DNA of 64,000 bases from Falsibacillus pallidus (GCF_003350505.1 NZ_QQAY01000011.1:33046-97045), one strand, 5' to 3'; numbered from the stretch's first letter, positions 8,890 through 18,154 are shown. Program-made: numbers and translations. The notes: generated from the sequence alone by a model not told the origin.

Positions 8890-9684
8890 ATGTCATTGCA
8901 TTTTAGTGTACTGGCCAGCGGCAGTACGGGAAATGCGGTTTTCGTTGAAGCTGATGGACAGTCATTCCTAGTGGATGCCGGCTTGAGCGGAAAGCAAATG
9001 GAAGGATTATTTCAACAGATCGGAAAAAGTGTTTCGGATTTAAGCGGAATCCTGGTGACACATGAACATAGCGACCATATTAAAGGCATCGGCGTTTTAG
9101 CGAGGAAGTATAAACTGCCGGTCTATGCCAATCAAAAAACTTGGCATGCGATGGACAGGCTGATCGGCGAAGTTGCGGTGGATCAGAAGTTCACATTTGA
9201 TATGGAAACGGTCAAGACATTCGGCTCCCTGGATATTGAATCCTTCGGTGTTTCCCACGATGCCGTTGAGCCTATGTTCTATACGTTCCATCACGGGGAT
9301 AAGAAGCTCGTGGTCATCACGGATACCGGCTATGTCAGCGACCGGATGAAGGGAACCATCGAGAACGCCGACTATTATGTATTTGAAAGCAACCACGATG
9401 TGCAGATGCTCCGGATGGGAAGATACCCTTGGAATATCAAGCGCAGGATCTTGAGCGATGTCGGCCATGTATCAAATGAAGATGCTGCCATTGCTATGGG
9501 AGAAGTGGCTGGCGATCGGACAAAAGGCTTCTATTTGGCCCATTTGAGTACGGACAACAATATGAAGGATCTGGCGAGGATGAGCGTATCCCAGACTCTT
9601 CAAGATCGGGGAATCATCGTAGGTGAACAATTCGCGCTCTACGATACCGACCCGAAAATTCCGACCCCATTAGTCGCCATTTAA
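8890..9684 (+). CDS. walJ: MBL-fold exonuclease-like protein WalJ
   Basis: WalJ (YycJ) is the metallo-beta-lactamase-fold protein conserved at the end of the wal operon. Family members have been linked to DNA repair and to coordinating wall synthesis with replication. The 264-residue protein has the zinc motif THEHSDH (about 57-63), a downstream ITDTGY aspartate and FESNHD. It starts 6 bp after walI. Confidence 0.93.
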   Translation: MSLHFSVLASGSTGNAVFVEADGQSFLVDAGLSGKQMEGLFQQIGKSVSDLSGILVTHEHSDHIKGIGVLARKYKLPVYANQKTWHAMDRLIGEVAVDQKFTFDMETVKTFGSLDIESFGVSHDAVEPMFYTFHHGDKKLVVITDTGYVSDRMKGTIENADYYVFESNHDVQMLRMGRYPWNIKRRILSDVGHVSNEDAAIAMGEVAGDRTKGFYLAHLSTDNNMKDLARMSVSQTLQDRGIIVGEQFALYDTDPKIPTPLVAI

Positions 9685-9712
9685 TGTTTAAAACATGTAT
9701 ATGAAGGATATA

Positions 9713-9770
9713 GAGGAATGAAGACACAGTTTGGTGTAATTAAACTTAACTGTATTTTCATTCCTTTTTT
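9713..9770 (+). terminator. Terminator of wal operon
   Basis: AGGAATGAA pairs with TTCATTCCT across a 33-nt loop that itself contains ACAGTT/AACTGT. TTTTTTAAT follows. It separates walJ from htrC. Confidence 0.75.
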
Positions 9771-9826
9771 AATAGATTACGAGGCGATTTTTAAGAAATT
9801 TTAATAAAATTTTAATAGTCGCTGAC

Positions 9827-9832
9827 TATAAT
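9827..9832 (+). promoter_or_regulatory. Candidate -10 box of htrC
   Basis: A perfect TATAAT lies 57 bp upstream of the htrC start, after an A/T-rich stretch. The -35 (TAATAA) is poor, so activation or an UP-like element may be needed. Confidence 0.4.
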
Positions 9833-9889
9833 GACATCATGAGAGACAAAATAATATGTAGCAATCATTGAAGAAAGGATGATTTATAC

Positions 9890-11104
9890 GTGGGATACTA
9901 TGATCAAGATAGTTCGAATCGCTATAAAGAGCAAAAAGGAAATAAAGGAGGCATCTTTTTAGCGAGCCTCGTTGGGTTGGTCCTTGGTGCCATCCTAATC
10001 TTAGTGGCGCTTCCCAAGCTGGCCGATGTGGGTGTACTCCCTTATAGCGTCCAGCCGAATTCACAACTGAAGGAAACCGACCAGGCTTTCCACGGCCAGA
10101 AAGAGAATGTTTCCCTTGATGTCACAACCGATGTGACAAAAGCCGTTCAAAAAGCGAGCCCGGCAGTCGTCGGAATCACGAACATCCAGTCGACGGATTT
10201 CTGGTCTCAGCAGGAGCAGCCAGCAGGATCCGGTTCAGGGATTGTTTATAAAAAAGCTGGAGGCAAAGCATACATCGTGACGAACAACCATGTAGTCGAA
10301 GGAGCCGATCAGCTTGAAGTGACATTAACGGACGGCACGAAAGAAAAAGCAACACTGAGGGGAACCGATCCTTGGACAGATCTTGCCGTCATCGAGATTG
10401 ACGGAAGCAAAGTCGATACAGTTGCACAATTCGGCAATTCCGACGCTCTCAAACCAGGTGAGCCTGTCATTGCAATCGGGAATCCGCTTGGGCAGCAATT
10501 CTCGGGTTCAGTCACTCAAGGAATCGTCTCAGGCCTTGAAAGAACCATTCCAATGGACTTAAACAAGGATGGACAAGTAGATTGGCAAGCACAGGTCATC
10601 CAAACCGATGCAGCCATCAACCCTGGTAACTCAGGCGGGGCTTTGGTGAACATCTCCGGTCAAGTAGTCGGAATCAACTCCATGAAAATTGCTCAGGAAG
10701 CTGTCGAAGGAATCGGGTTGTCCATTCCGATTAACTACGCGAAGCCAATCATCAGCGACCTTGAGCAGTACGGAAAAATCAAGCGTCCTGCAATGGGAGT
10801 TCAGCTGCGCGATGTAACCGACATTCCAGCCTATCACCAGCAGGAAACATTGAAATTGCCTAAAGATATCAATAACGGCGTGATGATCGCGAAAGTAATG
10901 CCAAATACACCGGCAGCACAAGCAGGATTGCAAGAGCTTGATGTCATCACCGAACTCGATGGCAAACCGGTCAAAAACATCCTTGAACTTCGCAAATATC
11001 TCTATGATAAGAAAAAAGTCGGCGATCAAATGAAAGTCACTTACTACCGTGCCGGCAAGAAAAAAGAAACCACAATCAAGCTGACAGATGAATCTCAGAT
11101 GTAA
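9890..11104 (+). CDS. htrC: HtrA-family serine protease HtrC
   Basis: This is a membrane-anchored trypsin-like quality-control protease (YyxA/HtrC). The 404-residue protein has a cytoplasmic N-terminus, a membrane helix (about 23-43), a protease domain with the histidine in TNNHVVEG, the aspartate in TDLAVIEI and the serine in GNSGGAL (S248), then a PDZ domain (about 295-395). It begins with GTG after GAAAGGATG. Location after walJ is the Bacillus arrangement. Confidence 0.95.
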   Translation: MGYYDQDSSNRYKEQKGNKGGIFLASLVGLVLGAILILVALPKLADVGVLPYSVQPNSQLKETDQAFHGQKENVSLDVTTDVTKAVQKASPAVVGITNIQSTDFWSQQEQPAGSGSGIVYKKAGGKAYIVTNNHVVEGADQLEVTLTDGTKEKATLRGTDPWTDLAVIEIDGSKVDTVAQFGNSDALKPGEPVIAIGNPLGQQFSGSVTQGIVSGLERTIPMDLNKDGQVDWQAQVIQTDAAINPGNSGGALVNISGQVVGINSMKIAQEAVEGIGLSIPINYAKPIISDLEQYGKIKRPAMGVQLRDVTDIPAYHQQETLKLPKDINNGVMIAKVMPNTPAAQAGLQELDVITELDGKPVKNILELRKYLYDKKKVGDQMKVTYYRAGKKKETTIKLTDESQM

Positions 11105-11119
11105 ACATGTGGATAACTA

Positions 11120-11157
11120 AGCAGGAAAAGGGCGAGCTCCCTTTCCTGCTTTTTCTT
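11120..11157 (+). terminator. Terminator of htrC
   Basis: AGCAGGAAAAGGG and CCCTTTCCTGCT form a long stem with a short loop, followed by TTTTTCTTTT. Confidence 0.85.
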
Positions 11158-11301
11158 TTAATGGTAGAATGACCTTGTGGATAATTAAACAGTTGATCAA
11201 TGGATTAGAGCATACTATAACAGAGCAGATTTTCGACTGATGCAACGAAAGTCTCAGTATGCCAGAAAAATAAGATAAATGTGATAAGGACGGGATTAAA
11301 C

Positions 11302-11460
11302 ATGATATATTGCTGCAAAGAACACGTAGAATTAGCCTTGGATGTAATCGTGGATGAATATGAAACAGCCCCTGTGATGAAGGTGCTTTCAGAGGAAGAG
11401 CAGTTATCCACAACCTGTGAATATTGCGAAAATAAACCTGTATATCTTGTGGCGAACTAA
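11302..11460 (+). CDS. Small CxxH/CxxC protein (YyzF family)
   Basis: The 52-residue product has an N-terminal CKEH (C5, H8) and a C-terminal CEYC (C39, C42), the four presumed metal ligands of the CxxH/CxxC family (YyzF in B. subtilis, found between htrC and rlmH). AAGGA precedes the ATG by about 12 nt. The function is not known. A DnaA box lies inside the coding sequence (11404-11412). Confidence 0.85.
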   Translation: MIYCCKEHVELALDVIVDEYETAPVMKVLSEEEQLSTTCEYCENKPVYLVAN

Positions 11461-11554
11461 TATTCGCCTACAAGATGTGGATGGGTTTTGTGGATATGTG
11501 GATAAAGTCTGTGGATATGTTGTTTGTAATATGTTTGTAAAGTGAGGATGAAGT

Positions 11555-12034
11555 GTGAATATCTCAATTGTCACAGTTGGAAAATTAAAAGAGAAGTACC
11601 TGAAGCAAGGAATCGAAGAATACGTCAAGCGGATGTCAGCCTATGCCAAACTCGAAATCATCGAAGTGCCTGATGAAAAGGCACCCGAAGAACTGAGCCA
11701 AGTCGAAATGGAACAGGTCAAGCAAAAAGAAGGTGAGCGGATCCTCGCCAAAATCAACCCCGATGCCCATGTCATCGCCCTCGCCATCCAAGGAAAAATG
11801 CAGTCCTCCGAAGGACTAGCAGACAACCTGGACAAGCTCGCCACCTACGGAAAAAGCAAAGTTGCCTTCATCATCGGCGGCTCATTAGGATTAAGTGATG
11901 AGGTAATGAAAAGGGCAAATGACACCCTGTCATTCTCGAAGATGACATTCCCTCATCAGTTGATGCGGTTGATACTGGTGGAGCAGATTTATCGGGCGTT
12001 TAGGATAAATCGGGGGGAACCTTATCATAAATAG
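11555..12034 (+). CDS. rlmH: 23S rRNA m3-pseudouridine-1915 methyltransferase
   Basis: RlmH (YydA; OrfX in staphylococci) methylates pseudouridine 1915 in helix 69 of 23S rRNA. The full 159 residues are present, with the SPOUT-fold signatures FIIGGSLGL and [12 protein letters not shown] and the conserved end [10 protein letters not shown]. The start is GTG after GAGGATGAA. The last codons, encoding EPYHK, form the left attachment-like site. The gene stays intact although an element follows directly and the recombinase frame runs antisense through its last 105 bases. Confidence 0.97.
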   Translation: MNISIVTVGKLKEKYLKQGIEEYVKRMSAYAKLEIIEVPDEKAPEELSQVEMEQVKQKEGERILAKINPDAHVIALAIQGKMQSSEGLADNLDKLATYGKSKVAFIIGGSLGLSDEVMKRANDTLSFSKMTFPHQLMRLILVEQIYRAFRINRGEPYHK

Positions 12035-13663
12035 GTAATGGTTTTCCTTAAAATTTAAACCCCGTAGAATAAAAGGGGTGTTCTGAGGATGGATATGTAG
12101 AGAAGGATCGCCTTGATCCTTCTCATTTTCAGGGAGGTGAGCAATAAAGGAAAAGTGGATATGTTTTAGTTCTTTTTTGCTTGCTTCTATTTTTATAATT
12201 GATGCTACAAGTAGCTGCCTGAACTCTAACGGAGAAAGTAACTCTTTCAGTTCCAGAAACTCTTTTAGTTGCAATTTAATCTGCTCCGGTGTTATTGGCT
12301 CTAAGATACGGATGTCTGTATATTGTTCTTTCTCCATGGAATCAAGGAGCTTATTGGTTTCCTCAATCTTACTGCGAAAATGAAACATTCTTTCTTTTGC
12401 TTCGTCGATGGTGTAGACACCTGTTTCAATAAGTTCTTGTATTTGTCGTTTTCTCGATTCATAATCATCTAATTGCTTTTTTAATACTATTACTTCGTTA
12501 GATTTGCTTGCAGAAGCAGGATGTTCTCTAATTTGTAGATTGATACGATCCGTAATTTCCTTTATGATTTTGTCCGACATAAGTGCCTCTCTTAGCCTTT
12601 CAAATACTGCATTTTCAAGCCAATCTGCACAGATAGTGTTTGGATTACATACTGCTCTTCCTTTATTGTGGTACTCTCCGCATACATAGTAGCGTTTCCT
12701 TGTACCATCTTTTCTTTTAGCCCCATATAGTGAAGTCATATAGGATCCACATTTAGGACATTTTGCTAAGCTCGTTAAAGGGAATGAACCGCTATATTGC
12801 CGAGGAGTCCCTGTGGATTTCCTTTCTCTTAATTCCTTGGCTTTGTTCCAGATAGCTTCATCAATTATTGCTTCATGTAGCCCTTTAGCCAAAATATAAT
12901 CAGGATTTGTTCCCTTTCTTCGTTGAGATTCCCAGTTTATTACCTGATTGTAGCGTGTGTAACCTTTATATATGGGATTATCAAGTATAATTGAAACCGT
13001 ATTAACAGAAAATGACTTACCATTCTTTGTATGCTTACCAATTGTATTTAGATAATGAGCAATTTTTTTTGTTCCCCAGCCATCATTTACAAATTTGTCA
13101 AAAATAATATTAACAATTTCTGCCTCCTCTGTATTTACGACTAATTTTTTATCCTTGCTATCATATCCTAACACTCTGCCACCGTTAAATTTTCCTTCTC
13201 TTGCACGCCTACTCATTCCGAATTGAACATTCTCAGCTAAATCTTCTCTTTGATACTGAGCGACGGATGCTAAAATGTTGAATTGTAAATTTCCATGAGG
13301 TGTTCCATATTCACCTTCTTTGATGCTAATAAAACGTACTTTTGCCTTGTGTATTTCATCAACTAATTTAAGTGAGTCAGACAAGTTGCGGGAAAGTCTA
13401 CTAACCTTATAGGTAATAATTGTTGAAAGCAATCCATGCTTTACATCCTTCATCATTCGTTGTAATTCGTATCGGCTCTTTGTACTTTTTGCACTTTTTC
13501 CTTCATCAACATAATATCTAAGTACAACGTCATCACCAAAGAGTTTTTTGGCAAATTGTGTATCTTCATCTTTTTGGGCATCTAATGAAAAACCTTCCTG
13601 AACTTGTTTTTCTGTGGAAACCCTTATATAAATTCCAACTACCTTTTGTGTTTGTTGTGTCAT
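11930..13663 (-). CDS. Large serine recombinase (integrase)
   Basis: This is a site-specific recombinase that probably integrates and excises the element at rlmH. The 577-residue protein has an N-terminal resolvase domain with the nucleophile S16 in YIRVSTEKQ and the SRLSRN motif (88-93). A recombinase domain follows (about 175-285), then a zinc ribbon with C302, C305, C328 and C339, a coiled coil (about 365-420) and a C-terminal tail. The last 30 or so codons lie past the att-like core and are read antisense to rlmH, so the chromosome supplies the present C-terminus and stop. AAGGAG in the end of the upstream small gene serves as ribosome binding site. Confidence 0.92.
   Translation of the reverse strand: MTQQTQKVVGIYIRVSTEKQVQEGFSLDAQKDEDTQFAKKLFGDDVVLRYYVDEGKSAKSTKSRYELQRMMKDVKHGLLSTIITYKVSRLSRNLSDSLKLVDEIHKAKVRFISIKEGEYGTPHGNLQFNILASVAQYQREDLAENVQFGMSRRAREGKFNGGRVLGYDSKDKKLVVNTEEAEIVNIIFDKFVNDGWGTKKIAHYLNTIGKHTKNGKSFSVNTVSIILDNPIYKGYTRYNQVINWESQRRKGTNPDYILAKGLHEAIIDEAIWNKAKELRERKSTGTPRQYSGSFPLTSLAKCPKCGSYMTSLYGAKRKDGTRKRYYVCGEYHNKGRAVCNPNTICADWLENAVFERLREALMSDKIIKEITDRINLQIREHPASASKSNEVIVLKKQLDDYESRKRQIQELIETGVYTIDEAKERMFHFRSKIEETNKLLDSMEKEQYTDIRILEPITPEQIKLQLKEFLELKELLSPLEFRQLLVASIIKIEASKKELKHIHFSFIAHLPENEKDQGDPSLHIHPQNTPFILRGLNFKENHYLFMIRFPPIYPKRPINLLHQYQPHQLMRECHLRE
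12011..12035 (+). other. attL-like site at rlmH 3' end
   Basis: The sequence has a GGGGGGAACC arm and a TTATCATAAATAGG core and spans the rlmH stop codon. Staphylococcal SCC elements integrate into the equivalent place, whose core is also TATCATAA. It matches GGGGAGCCGTATCATAAG at 27428 in the same orientation. Confidence 0.7.
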
Positions 13664-13665
13664 AT

Positions 13666-13839
13666 TTATGCACTCTCCTTTTGAATTTTATGGCTTGTGT
13701 TTAGTTTGATTGCTTTCAATAGATACGTAGAAATAATATCCAGGTTATCCATAGAGTTATCAATTAATGATGTGTTTAAGGATTCACCGATAGTCTTTTC
13801 TTCGGTATTGGTGTGATTGTTATTGGGGTTGTTTTTCAT
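13666..13839 (-). CDS. Small protein upstream of recombinase
   Basis: This 57-residue frame is preceded by AAGGAGGA 6-7 nt before its ATG and its TAA is 2 bp before the recombinase ATG, so the two are probably co-translated. The protein begins MKNNPNNNHTNTEEKT and continues with a hydrophilic to weakly amphipathic segment. I see no family match. It could be a recombination directionality factor or just a leader. Confidence 0.6.
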   Translation of the reverse strand: MKNNPNNNHTNTEEKTIGESLNTSLIDNSMDNLDIISTYLLKAIKLNTSHKIQKESA

Positions 13840-14052
13840 GAGGAGTCCTCCTTGTAATAATTGGGGTTAAATTGTGGGGTAATGCTTCTCCTATAGAATA
13901 ATCAAATTGGTAAAGATATGTCTATAGTTTAGTGGTTCTATAGGAACGTTTGTTCCCTTTTTTGTTAAACATAGAAACAAATTAGATGGATAGGAAGTAT
14001 AGCGTTGTGGGAAAAAGTGAGTTTTCTATGCTACTAATCTATTAATCACAAA

Positions 14053-14994
14053 TTAGAAAAAATCATTTAAAGTTAACTGTTCATAATATTGATTTTGGCT
14101 ATTCATGTGAATTGGAGGTAGATCGAGGAATAAAAAAAGGGTATCCTTGCGGGAAGAATATATATCTTCAAACGGAACTCTTAATGAATTAATAACCTTT
14201 TTTAACGCCTTTTGTTTGGAGGGTTCTATTCCCTTGAAATAGTCGTAGTCTGCCTGCACTTTATATAGCTTCCTTTTATCCCACTTGTTTAAAGGAAGGT
14301 TTTCAATGTCGGTTATAAAGATGAATTTGCTGAGTTTATTCTCAATCCAACCGTGATCGATTTGATTTAAGTAGTTAAACTCATTCAATTTTGGGAACAA
14401 TCTTATTTCGAAACGTAAAGGATATTCATGCTCAACTCCTGAACCATAATCCTCCTCCTTTTTATTCCTATCATAACAGCAGGCTTTTGATTCTGTTCTT
14501 GTTTTCAAAGTACCAACATATTCGGAGTTCCAATCCTTATCATTTTTACTTATTTGCAATAATTTAACATTCCCATGATGTTTCATTATTAATCGGTTGG
14601 AGAAAGTTGAAAAGGGAGTACCATCAGAGAAATCAAAGGCAAGGTCTAATCGCTTAATTTGCCAGGTGTTAAATTTAAGAATCTCTTTAACTGAATGGGG
14701 AATATAGGTGATTGAAGTGTTTTTTTCAATTATTATCATTGTATTGTAGTTGTTCCAAGCAAGGAGATTTCGAGGGGAGTATTTTATAACTATATTATTA
14801 ATGCGTATGCTGTAGTGGAAATAACGGTCTTGATACCATTCCCTTTTCAGTAAGATAAAGTGGTCAAATAGTTCTTCTTGTTGTTCTTCAGTGAGTTTTC
14901 CAACAAGTATAAATGTATCAATACATAGTTTTACTTTATATAAAGGGCAAGACTCTTCTTTTTTGTATTTAACTTTAGATTTCAATTTTGTCAT
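14053..14994 (-). CDS. Rep-like replication initiation protein
   Basis: The 313-residue product resembles rolling-circle replication initiators of the Rep_trans type. It has the IKRLDLAFDFSDG block (about 120-132), a tract like the nick-region segment of such proteins (VGTLKTRTESKACCYDRNKKE, about 170-190) and PLRFEIRL (about 201-208). No relaxase HUH motif is evident. It could allow the excised circle to replicate, or serve a plasmid ancestor. Assignment rests on motif resemblance only. Confidence 0.6.
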   Translation of the reverse strand: MTKLKSKVKYKKEESCPLYKVKLCIDTFILVGKLTEEQQEELFDHFILLKREWYQDRYFHYSIRINNIVIKYSPRNLLAWNNYNTMIIIEKNTSITYIPHSVKEILKFNTWQIKRLDLAFDFSDGTPFSTFSNRLIMKHHGNVKLLQISKNDKDWNSEYVGTLKTRTESKACCYDRNKKEEDYGSGVEHEYPLRFEIRLFPKLNEFNYLNQIDHGWIENKLSKFIFITDIENLPLNKWDKRKLYKVQADYDYFKGIEPSKQKALKKVINSLRVPFEDIYSSRKDTLFLFLDLPPIHMNSQNQYYEQLTLNDFF

Positions 14995-15462
14995 TTACAA
15001 CAACTCCTTCGCGAAATTTAATGGCAATTAGTCCAGCAGTATCAAGGCTTCAATACAACTTTTCGTTCAAATTATACCTAACATTACTATAAGAGACGAC
15101 AGCTTTTCAGTTCTATACGGCCTTATAAAAAACAAAACCTACAAATGGGGTTAGCAAGTAATTGCTTCATAAATAAATTCATAATCAAAAAATGTATACA
15201 TTGGTGTTTCATGAAATGTTTACATAAGTAATTTAATTTTTAACTTGATAGGGTTATTTATTTTCAAAAAAATTAACTGCAGCTGATTTTTTGTCGTTCA
15301 CTAATGAATTTTTCTTAATCTTCAATGGTTAATCTTGCAAATGTTTGTTTGTCGATGCTTTTTCCTCACTTTTCTTCGTGCATATTGGAAAATCTTCATT
15401 TTGCAAGAAAATCATTCTCATATTTATTTTTGCTTTAATAATCTTTTCTTGTCTTAAAAATT
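14995..15462. other. A/T-rich gene-free stretch
   Basis: No frame with a ribosome binding site is found on either strand. The stretch precedes the rep-like gene, so it would hold that gene's promoter and, if the element replicates, possibly an origin. I see no iterons or strong dyad. Confidence 0.4.
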
Positions 15463-15501
15463 GAAAAAGAGTAGATAGGTTCCAACCTGTTCTACTCTTT
15501 T
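15463..15501 (-). terminator. Terminator, minus strand
   Basis: On the minus strand AAAAGAGTAGAACAGGT pairs with ACCTATCTACTCTTTTT, and more T residues follow. It lies directly after the stop of the gene at 15505-16242. Confidence 0.75.
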
Positions 15502-15504
15502 AAA

Positions 15505-16242
15505 TCATAGCAAAGGCTCTGTATTGTCAAAGTAATACAATAAGTCATAACACTTCCCCCCAATTTTCAATCGGCTCTGATTGAGGCTAACAAGGGTGGT
15601 AACTGGTGTTTCTTGAAGCACTTTGAAAAGTGTTTTCTTACGAGCGTTTGTATAGGAAAGAAATCGAATATAAATTTTTTGACCGTGAAATCTTTCATCA
15701 CTTAAAAATGATTCAATAAGCTCCGCATATTGCTTAGCAGTTTTTCTAACAAGGTCAATAAATAGGATTTGAACTGCTCCTGACGGCAAAATTGCCACTA
15801 TGATATCTTTTGGGTCAAAACCCTTATTAATTTCGCAAACATTCCTTCTGAACTCTATTGTTCTATGCTCAATAGAGAACTGCTCAATTAAAAGAGAGCG
15901 AATGATTGTCCGATTTGAAGGAGAAGGGAGGTCTGATAGATTTTTTTCTTTCAAACAAACCCTTGCTTTTCGCTTTAAATAAAGGATTTTGTGCCTGTTA
16001 CCGATGTTTTCTTGACCTATCCAGTTACTTTTTATCAGCTTTTTAAGAATTGTCTTGGATTGGCTCTCAGTTCTGCCAAAGTACCTTTCCATGAAGTTAA
16101 AGAAATTGCTTTGAGAAAGATAGCCGTTAAAATGGTTGGAAATAAATTCGAGATAAGGCTTGAATTCGAGGAGAAAATCTAAATGGTCGTGTGGGTTTAT
16201 CGAGGGGAGATCAGTTCGAACTTCAATGATGATCTTAGACAC
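15505..16242 (-). CDS. Hypothetical protein coupled to Replic_Relax-like gene
   Basis: I do not recognise this 245-residue protein. It starts with GTG inside the end of the upstream gene (GTGTCTAA overlap), which implies translational coupling. The N-terminal half contains a segment that could be a winged helix (about 45-90, SQSKTILKKLIKSNWIG). The C-terminal half is alpha/beta without obvious catalytic motifs. It probably works together with the upstream replication-relaxation-like protein. Confidence 0.7.
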   Translation of the reverse strand: MSKIIIEVRTDLPSINPHDHLDFLLEFKPYLEFISNHFNGYLSQSNFFNFMERYFGRTESQSKTILKKLIKSNWIGQENIGNRHKILYLKRKARVCLKEKNLSDLPSPSNRTIIRSLLIEQFSIEHRTIEFRRNVCEINKGFDPKDIIVAILPSGAVQILFIDLVRKTAKQYAELIESFLSDERFHGQKIYIRFLSYTNARKKTLFKVLQETPVTTLVSLNQSRLKIGGKCYDLLYYFDNTEPLL

Positions 16243-16693
16243 GATGCATCACCATCTGAAAACCATGTAGTTCGGCAAATAATACCTTGCTCTCTATGTG
16301 TTCTGTTTTGTAATTGGAAGTAACTATTTCTAAGCAAAGGGTCTTTTCGTTTAATGTTATTGTGGCATCTGGACTGCCATAGGAGCCATTGTGCTTGTAA
16401 TCTTGTTCGGTTTTCCATGTTTCTAATGCATCGTAGTGACTATGGTGATATTCATAATAAAGCTCTGTCAATAGGTGGTCGTGGTAGAAGCCACTTCTCC
16501 CTCCGGCGAGCGAATAAATCTTATCCACGTCAGCGATATTTTCTTTTACATAGGCAGTACCTTTGTTACCAAGGCGGAAAATCATTTTGCCGTTAATCAT
16601 TTGCTTTTTAAGATAATCCCCTTTGACAAGATTTTCAATTCTGCGATTATTTTTATCATAATTGAGATACTGTTGAGCTTGTTGTTTTGTCAC
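16235..16693 (-). CDS. Replication-relaxation-like protein
   Basis: The 152-residue product fits the replication-relaxation family found on plasmids and integrative elements. It has an N-terminal helix-turn-helix (TKQQAQQYL...NRRIENLVKGDYL), then a tyrosine/glycine segment and a HDHLLTELYYEY block, ending in a nuclease-like beta region (GSPDATITL, LCLEIVTSN). The listed start is the GTG at 16693. The same frame continues upstream for 24 codons (ITNRDRELFRQLARTG, typical of the family) back to a strong AAAGGAGGG, but no ATG, GTG or TTG lies at the right distance; only ATC or CTG do. The real start may be non-canonical near 16761. Confidence 0.65.
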   Translation of the reverse strand: MTKQQAQQYLNYDKNNRRIENLVKGDYLKKQMINGKMIFRLGNKGTAYVKENIADVDKIYSLAGGRSGFYHDHLLTELYYEYHHSHYDALETWKTEQDYKHNGSYGSPDATITLNEKTLCLEIVTSNYKTEHIESKVLFAELHGFQMVMHRV

Positions 16694-16764
16694 AATGCCA
16701 GTACGGGCTAACTGACGAAATAACTCTCGATCTCGGTTAGTAATTACCTTTATTGACAGGATGA

Positions 16765-17087
16765 GAAATCCCTCCTTTGTTTTTTTGCAGACCTTTTTTT
16801 GAGTGTTGAAATCTTTGATTGCATAGCGGTCTGAGGCTAATCAGAGATGCATTCAAAACAATCATGTGTGGGGATTGTGTTTCATTTTAATTCAAGCTAT
16901 CGACATGGGGAACAGAGTGAAACGGCTGTTTACAATGTCTCCGAAATGCCATCAGAATAGAGGGGGATAGTTTGGAAATTAAAGAAGAGATGTAAAGTTA
17001 TCCTGAGTGGCAGCTGAAAATGAAACGAAAGTCGAGATTTCATACTGGCAATAGGATAGCGATACGCCGAAAAAAATAACCTGCGAA
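16765..17087. other. Intergenic stretch, no intact gene
   Basis: No complete gene is seen. A short open stretch on the plus strand (near 16885-16958) reads FNSSYRHGEQSETAVYNVS before a stop and could be a coding remnant. Confidence 0.35.
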
Positions 17088-17216
17088 ATGCTTATATATT
17101 CTATACGGCAGAGTGCTTTTTATAATGCGGGAACCATTAATTTTTTGGCTTTTATTGATAGTATGGGAGTCGAGAAATATATGGAGCCGGAAATTGAACA
17201 GGATGCAATTTTGTAG
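17088..17216 (+). pseudogene. Possible gene remnant
   Basis: The frame reads MLIYSIRQSAFYNAGTINFL and further residues to ...EPEIEQDAIL, which has the composition of a real protein C-terminus rather than random A/T-rich DNA. There is no ribosome binding site and the upstream part is missing or frameshifted. I do not recognise the family. Confidence 0.3.
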
Positions 17217-17340
17217 TGGGAGGGAGAAGCTATTCTTCACAGTTTAGGAGGCAAATTGTTGTTAAGATCAGCCAGGCTTTCACAGTAGAATAAAATGAGA
17301 AATTCCTGAAAAATTATTGAAGAATTCTTATAAGATGCAT

Positions 17341-17652
17341 TTACCGCAAAGGTCTACCCTTATTCATTTTTATTCTATGTTTATAACCACGTTGCATTAT
17401 CAGATGGAGTTCATCCGTTGCCTTTGCTTTTAAAACTGCTGTTGCAAATTTTTTATCTAACGGTAATCCTTCATAGGTGAGCTTTTGAATATTAGCCCTT
17501 CTGACTACCTCGATAATGCTGTTCGTATAGGCATACTCTTTAATAATCCACCTCTCTAATGAGTTCACTTCATAGCTTTCTACTAAATTGATATAGTGTT
17601 GCAGCCTTTTTATTTCATCTTTGGCTTTTTGTACCTTAATTAACTTTGTCAA
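17341..17652 (-). CDS. Hypothetical 103-residue protein
   Basis: The start is TTG at 17652 after AAAGGAGGTGG, an almost perfect anti-SD match, so expression is likely. The protein is basic and helical, with VQKAKDEIKRLQHYINLVESYEV at the N-terminus and a lysine/arginine-rich C-terminus. I recognise no domain. It is divergent from the XRE regulator gene and could be a DNA-binding or structural accessory. Confidence 0.7.
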   Translation of the reverse strand: MTKLIKVQKAKDEIKRLQHYINLVESYEVNSLERWIIKEYAYTNSIIEVVRRANIQKLTYEGLPLDKKFATAVLKAKATDELHLIMQRGYKHRIKMNKGRPLR

Positions 17653-17773
17653 ATTGCATCCACCTCCTTTACAAGAGATTCGCTATACACACTTAATATT
17701 CCTTTTGACAATATTATTAAAATAAACGTTGGTGTGTAAATACGAAAACGAGTAGGAATTAATTTACTGAAAT

Positions 17774-17792
17774 CGTTTCTTGAAAAGAAACG
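17774..17792. promoter_or_regulatory. Inverted repeat near XRE regulator
   Basis: CGTTTCTTGAAAAGAAACG is a perfect 8-bp inverted repeat with a 3-nt centre. It lies between the two divergent genes and 42 bp before a TATAAT (17834-17839). It may be the operator of the XRE protein encoded downstream. Confidence 0.45.
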
Positions 17793-17894
17793 CAACCGCA
17801 AATAAGAGTAGTTATAGATTTTTTAAATTTCACTATAATATAACGTTGTAATAGAAATGGAGATTAATAAAATTAAATGAGATAGGTGAAAAGC

Positions 17895-18149
17895 ATGAGA
17901 CAAAAAGAGAAAAGTAACCAATTTGCAATATTCCTTTATAATGCTCGATTAGAGAGAGGTTGGAGTTTACGTGAAGCAGGAATGAGGACTGGATTAGAGC
18001 CATCGTATATCAATAGATTAGAGAGGGGGAAAAGAATTAACCCATCAGTAAGTACCATTCAATCGTTGGCAGTGGCTTTCCAAGTAGAAATGATAGATTT
18101 AGCTGAATTGGTCTTGCAGACTTTAGAAAAGGAAAAAAACAATCATTAA
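17895..18149 (+). CDS. XRE-family transcriptional regulator
   Basis: The protein of about 84 residues is a single helix-turn-helix domain (FLYNARLERGWSLREAGMRTGLEPSYINRLERGKRINPS), the class that includes element repressors and restriction-modification controllers. I prefer the ATG at 17895 because AGGTGA lies 6 nt before it; a GTG at 17886 is in frame. It is transcribed opposite to the neighbouring genes and may regulate them or the restriction genes. Confidence 0.9.
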   Translation: MRQKEKSNQFAIFLYNARLERGWSLREAGMRTGLEPSYINRLERGKRINPSVSTIQSLAVAFQVEMIDLAELVLQTLEKEKNNH

Positions 18150-18154
18150 ACTGA

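Larger units (their letters stand above)
11108..11518. promoter_or_regulatory. DnaA-box cluster between htrC and rlmH
   Basis: Four perfect DnaA boxes (TGTGGATAA or its complement) lie at 11108-11116, 11176-11184, 11404-11412 and 11497-11505. Near-perfect boxes are at 11489-11497 and 11510-11518 (TGTGGATAT) and 11476-11484 (TGTGGATGG). Five of the seven fall in the last 115 bases. In B. subtilis a stable DnaA-binding cluster is known at yydA, which is rlmH, so position and density agree. It may help titrate DnaA near the origin. Confidence 0.75.

Noticed and set aside
11117..11628. Minus-strand open frames across the DnaA-box region
   Set aside because: They cross a terminator and the small CxxH/CxxC gene and read the repeated TGTGGATAA boxes as protein.
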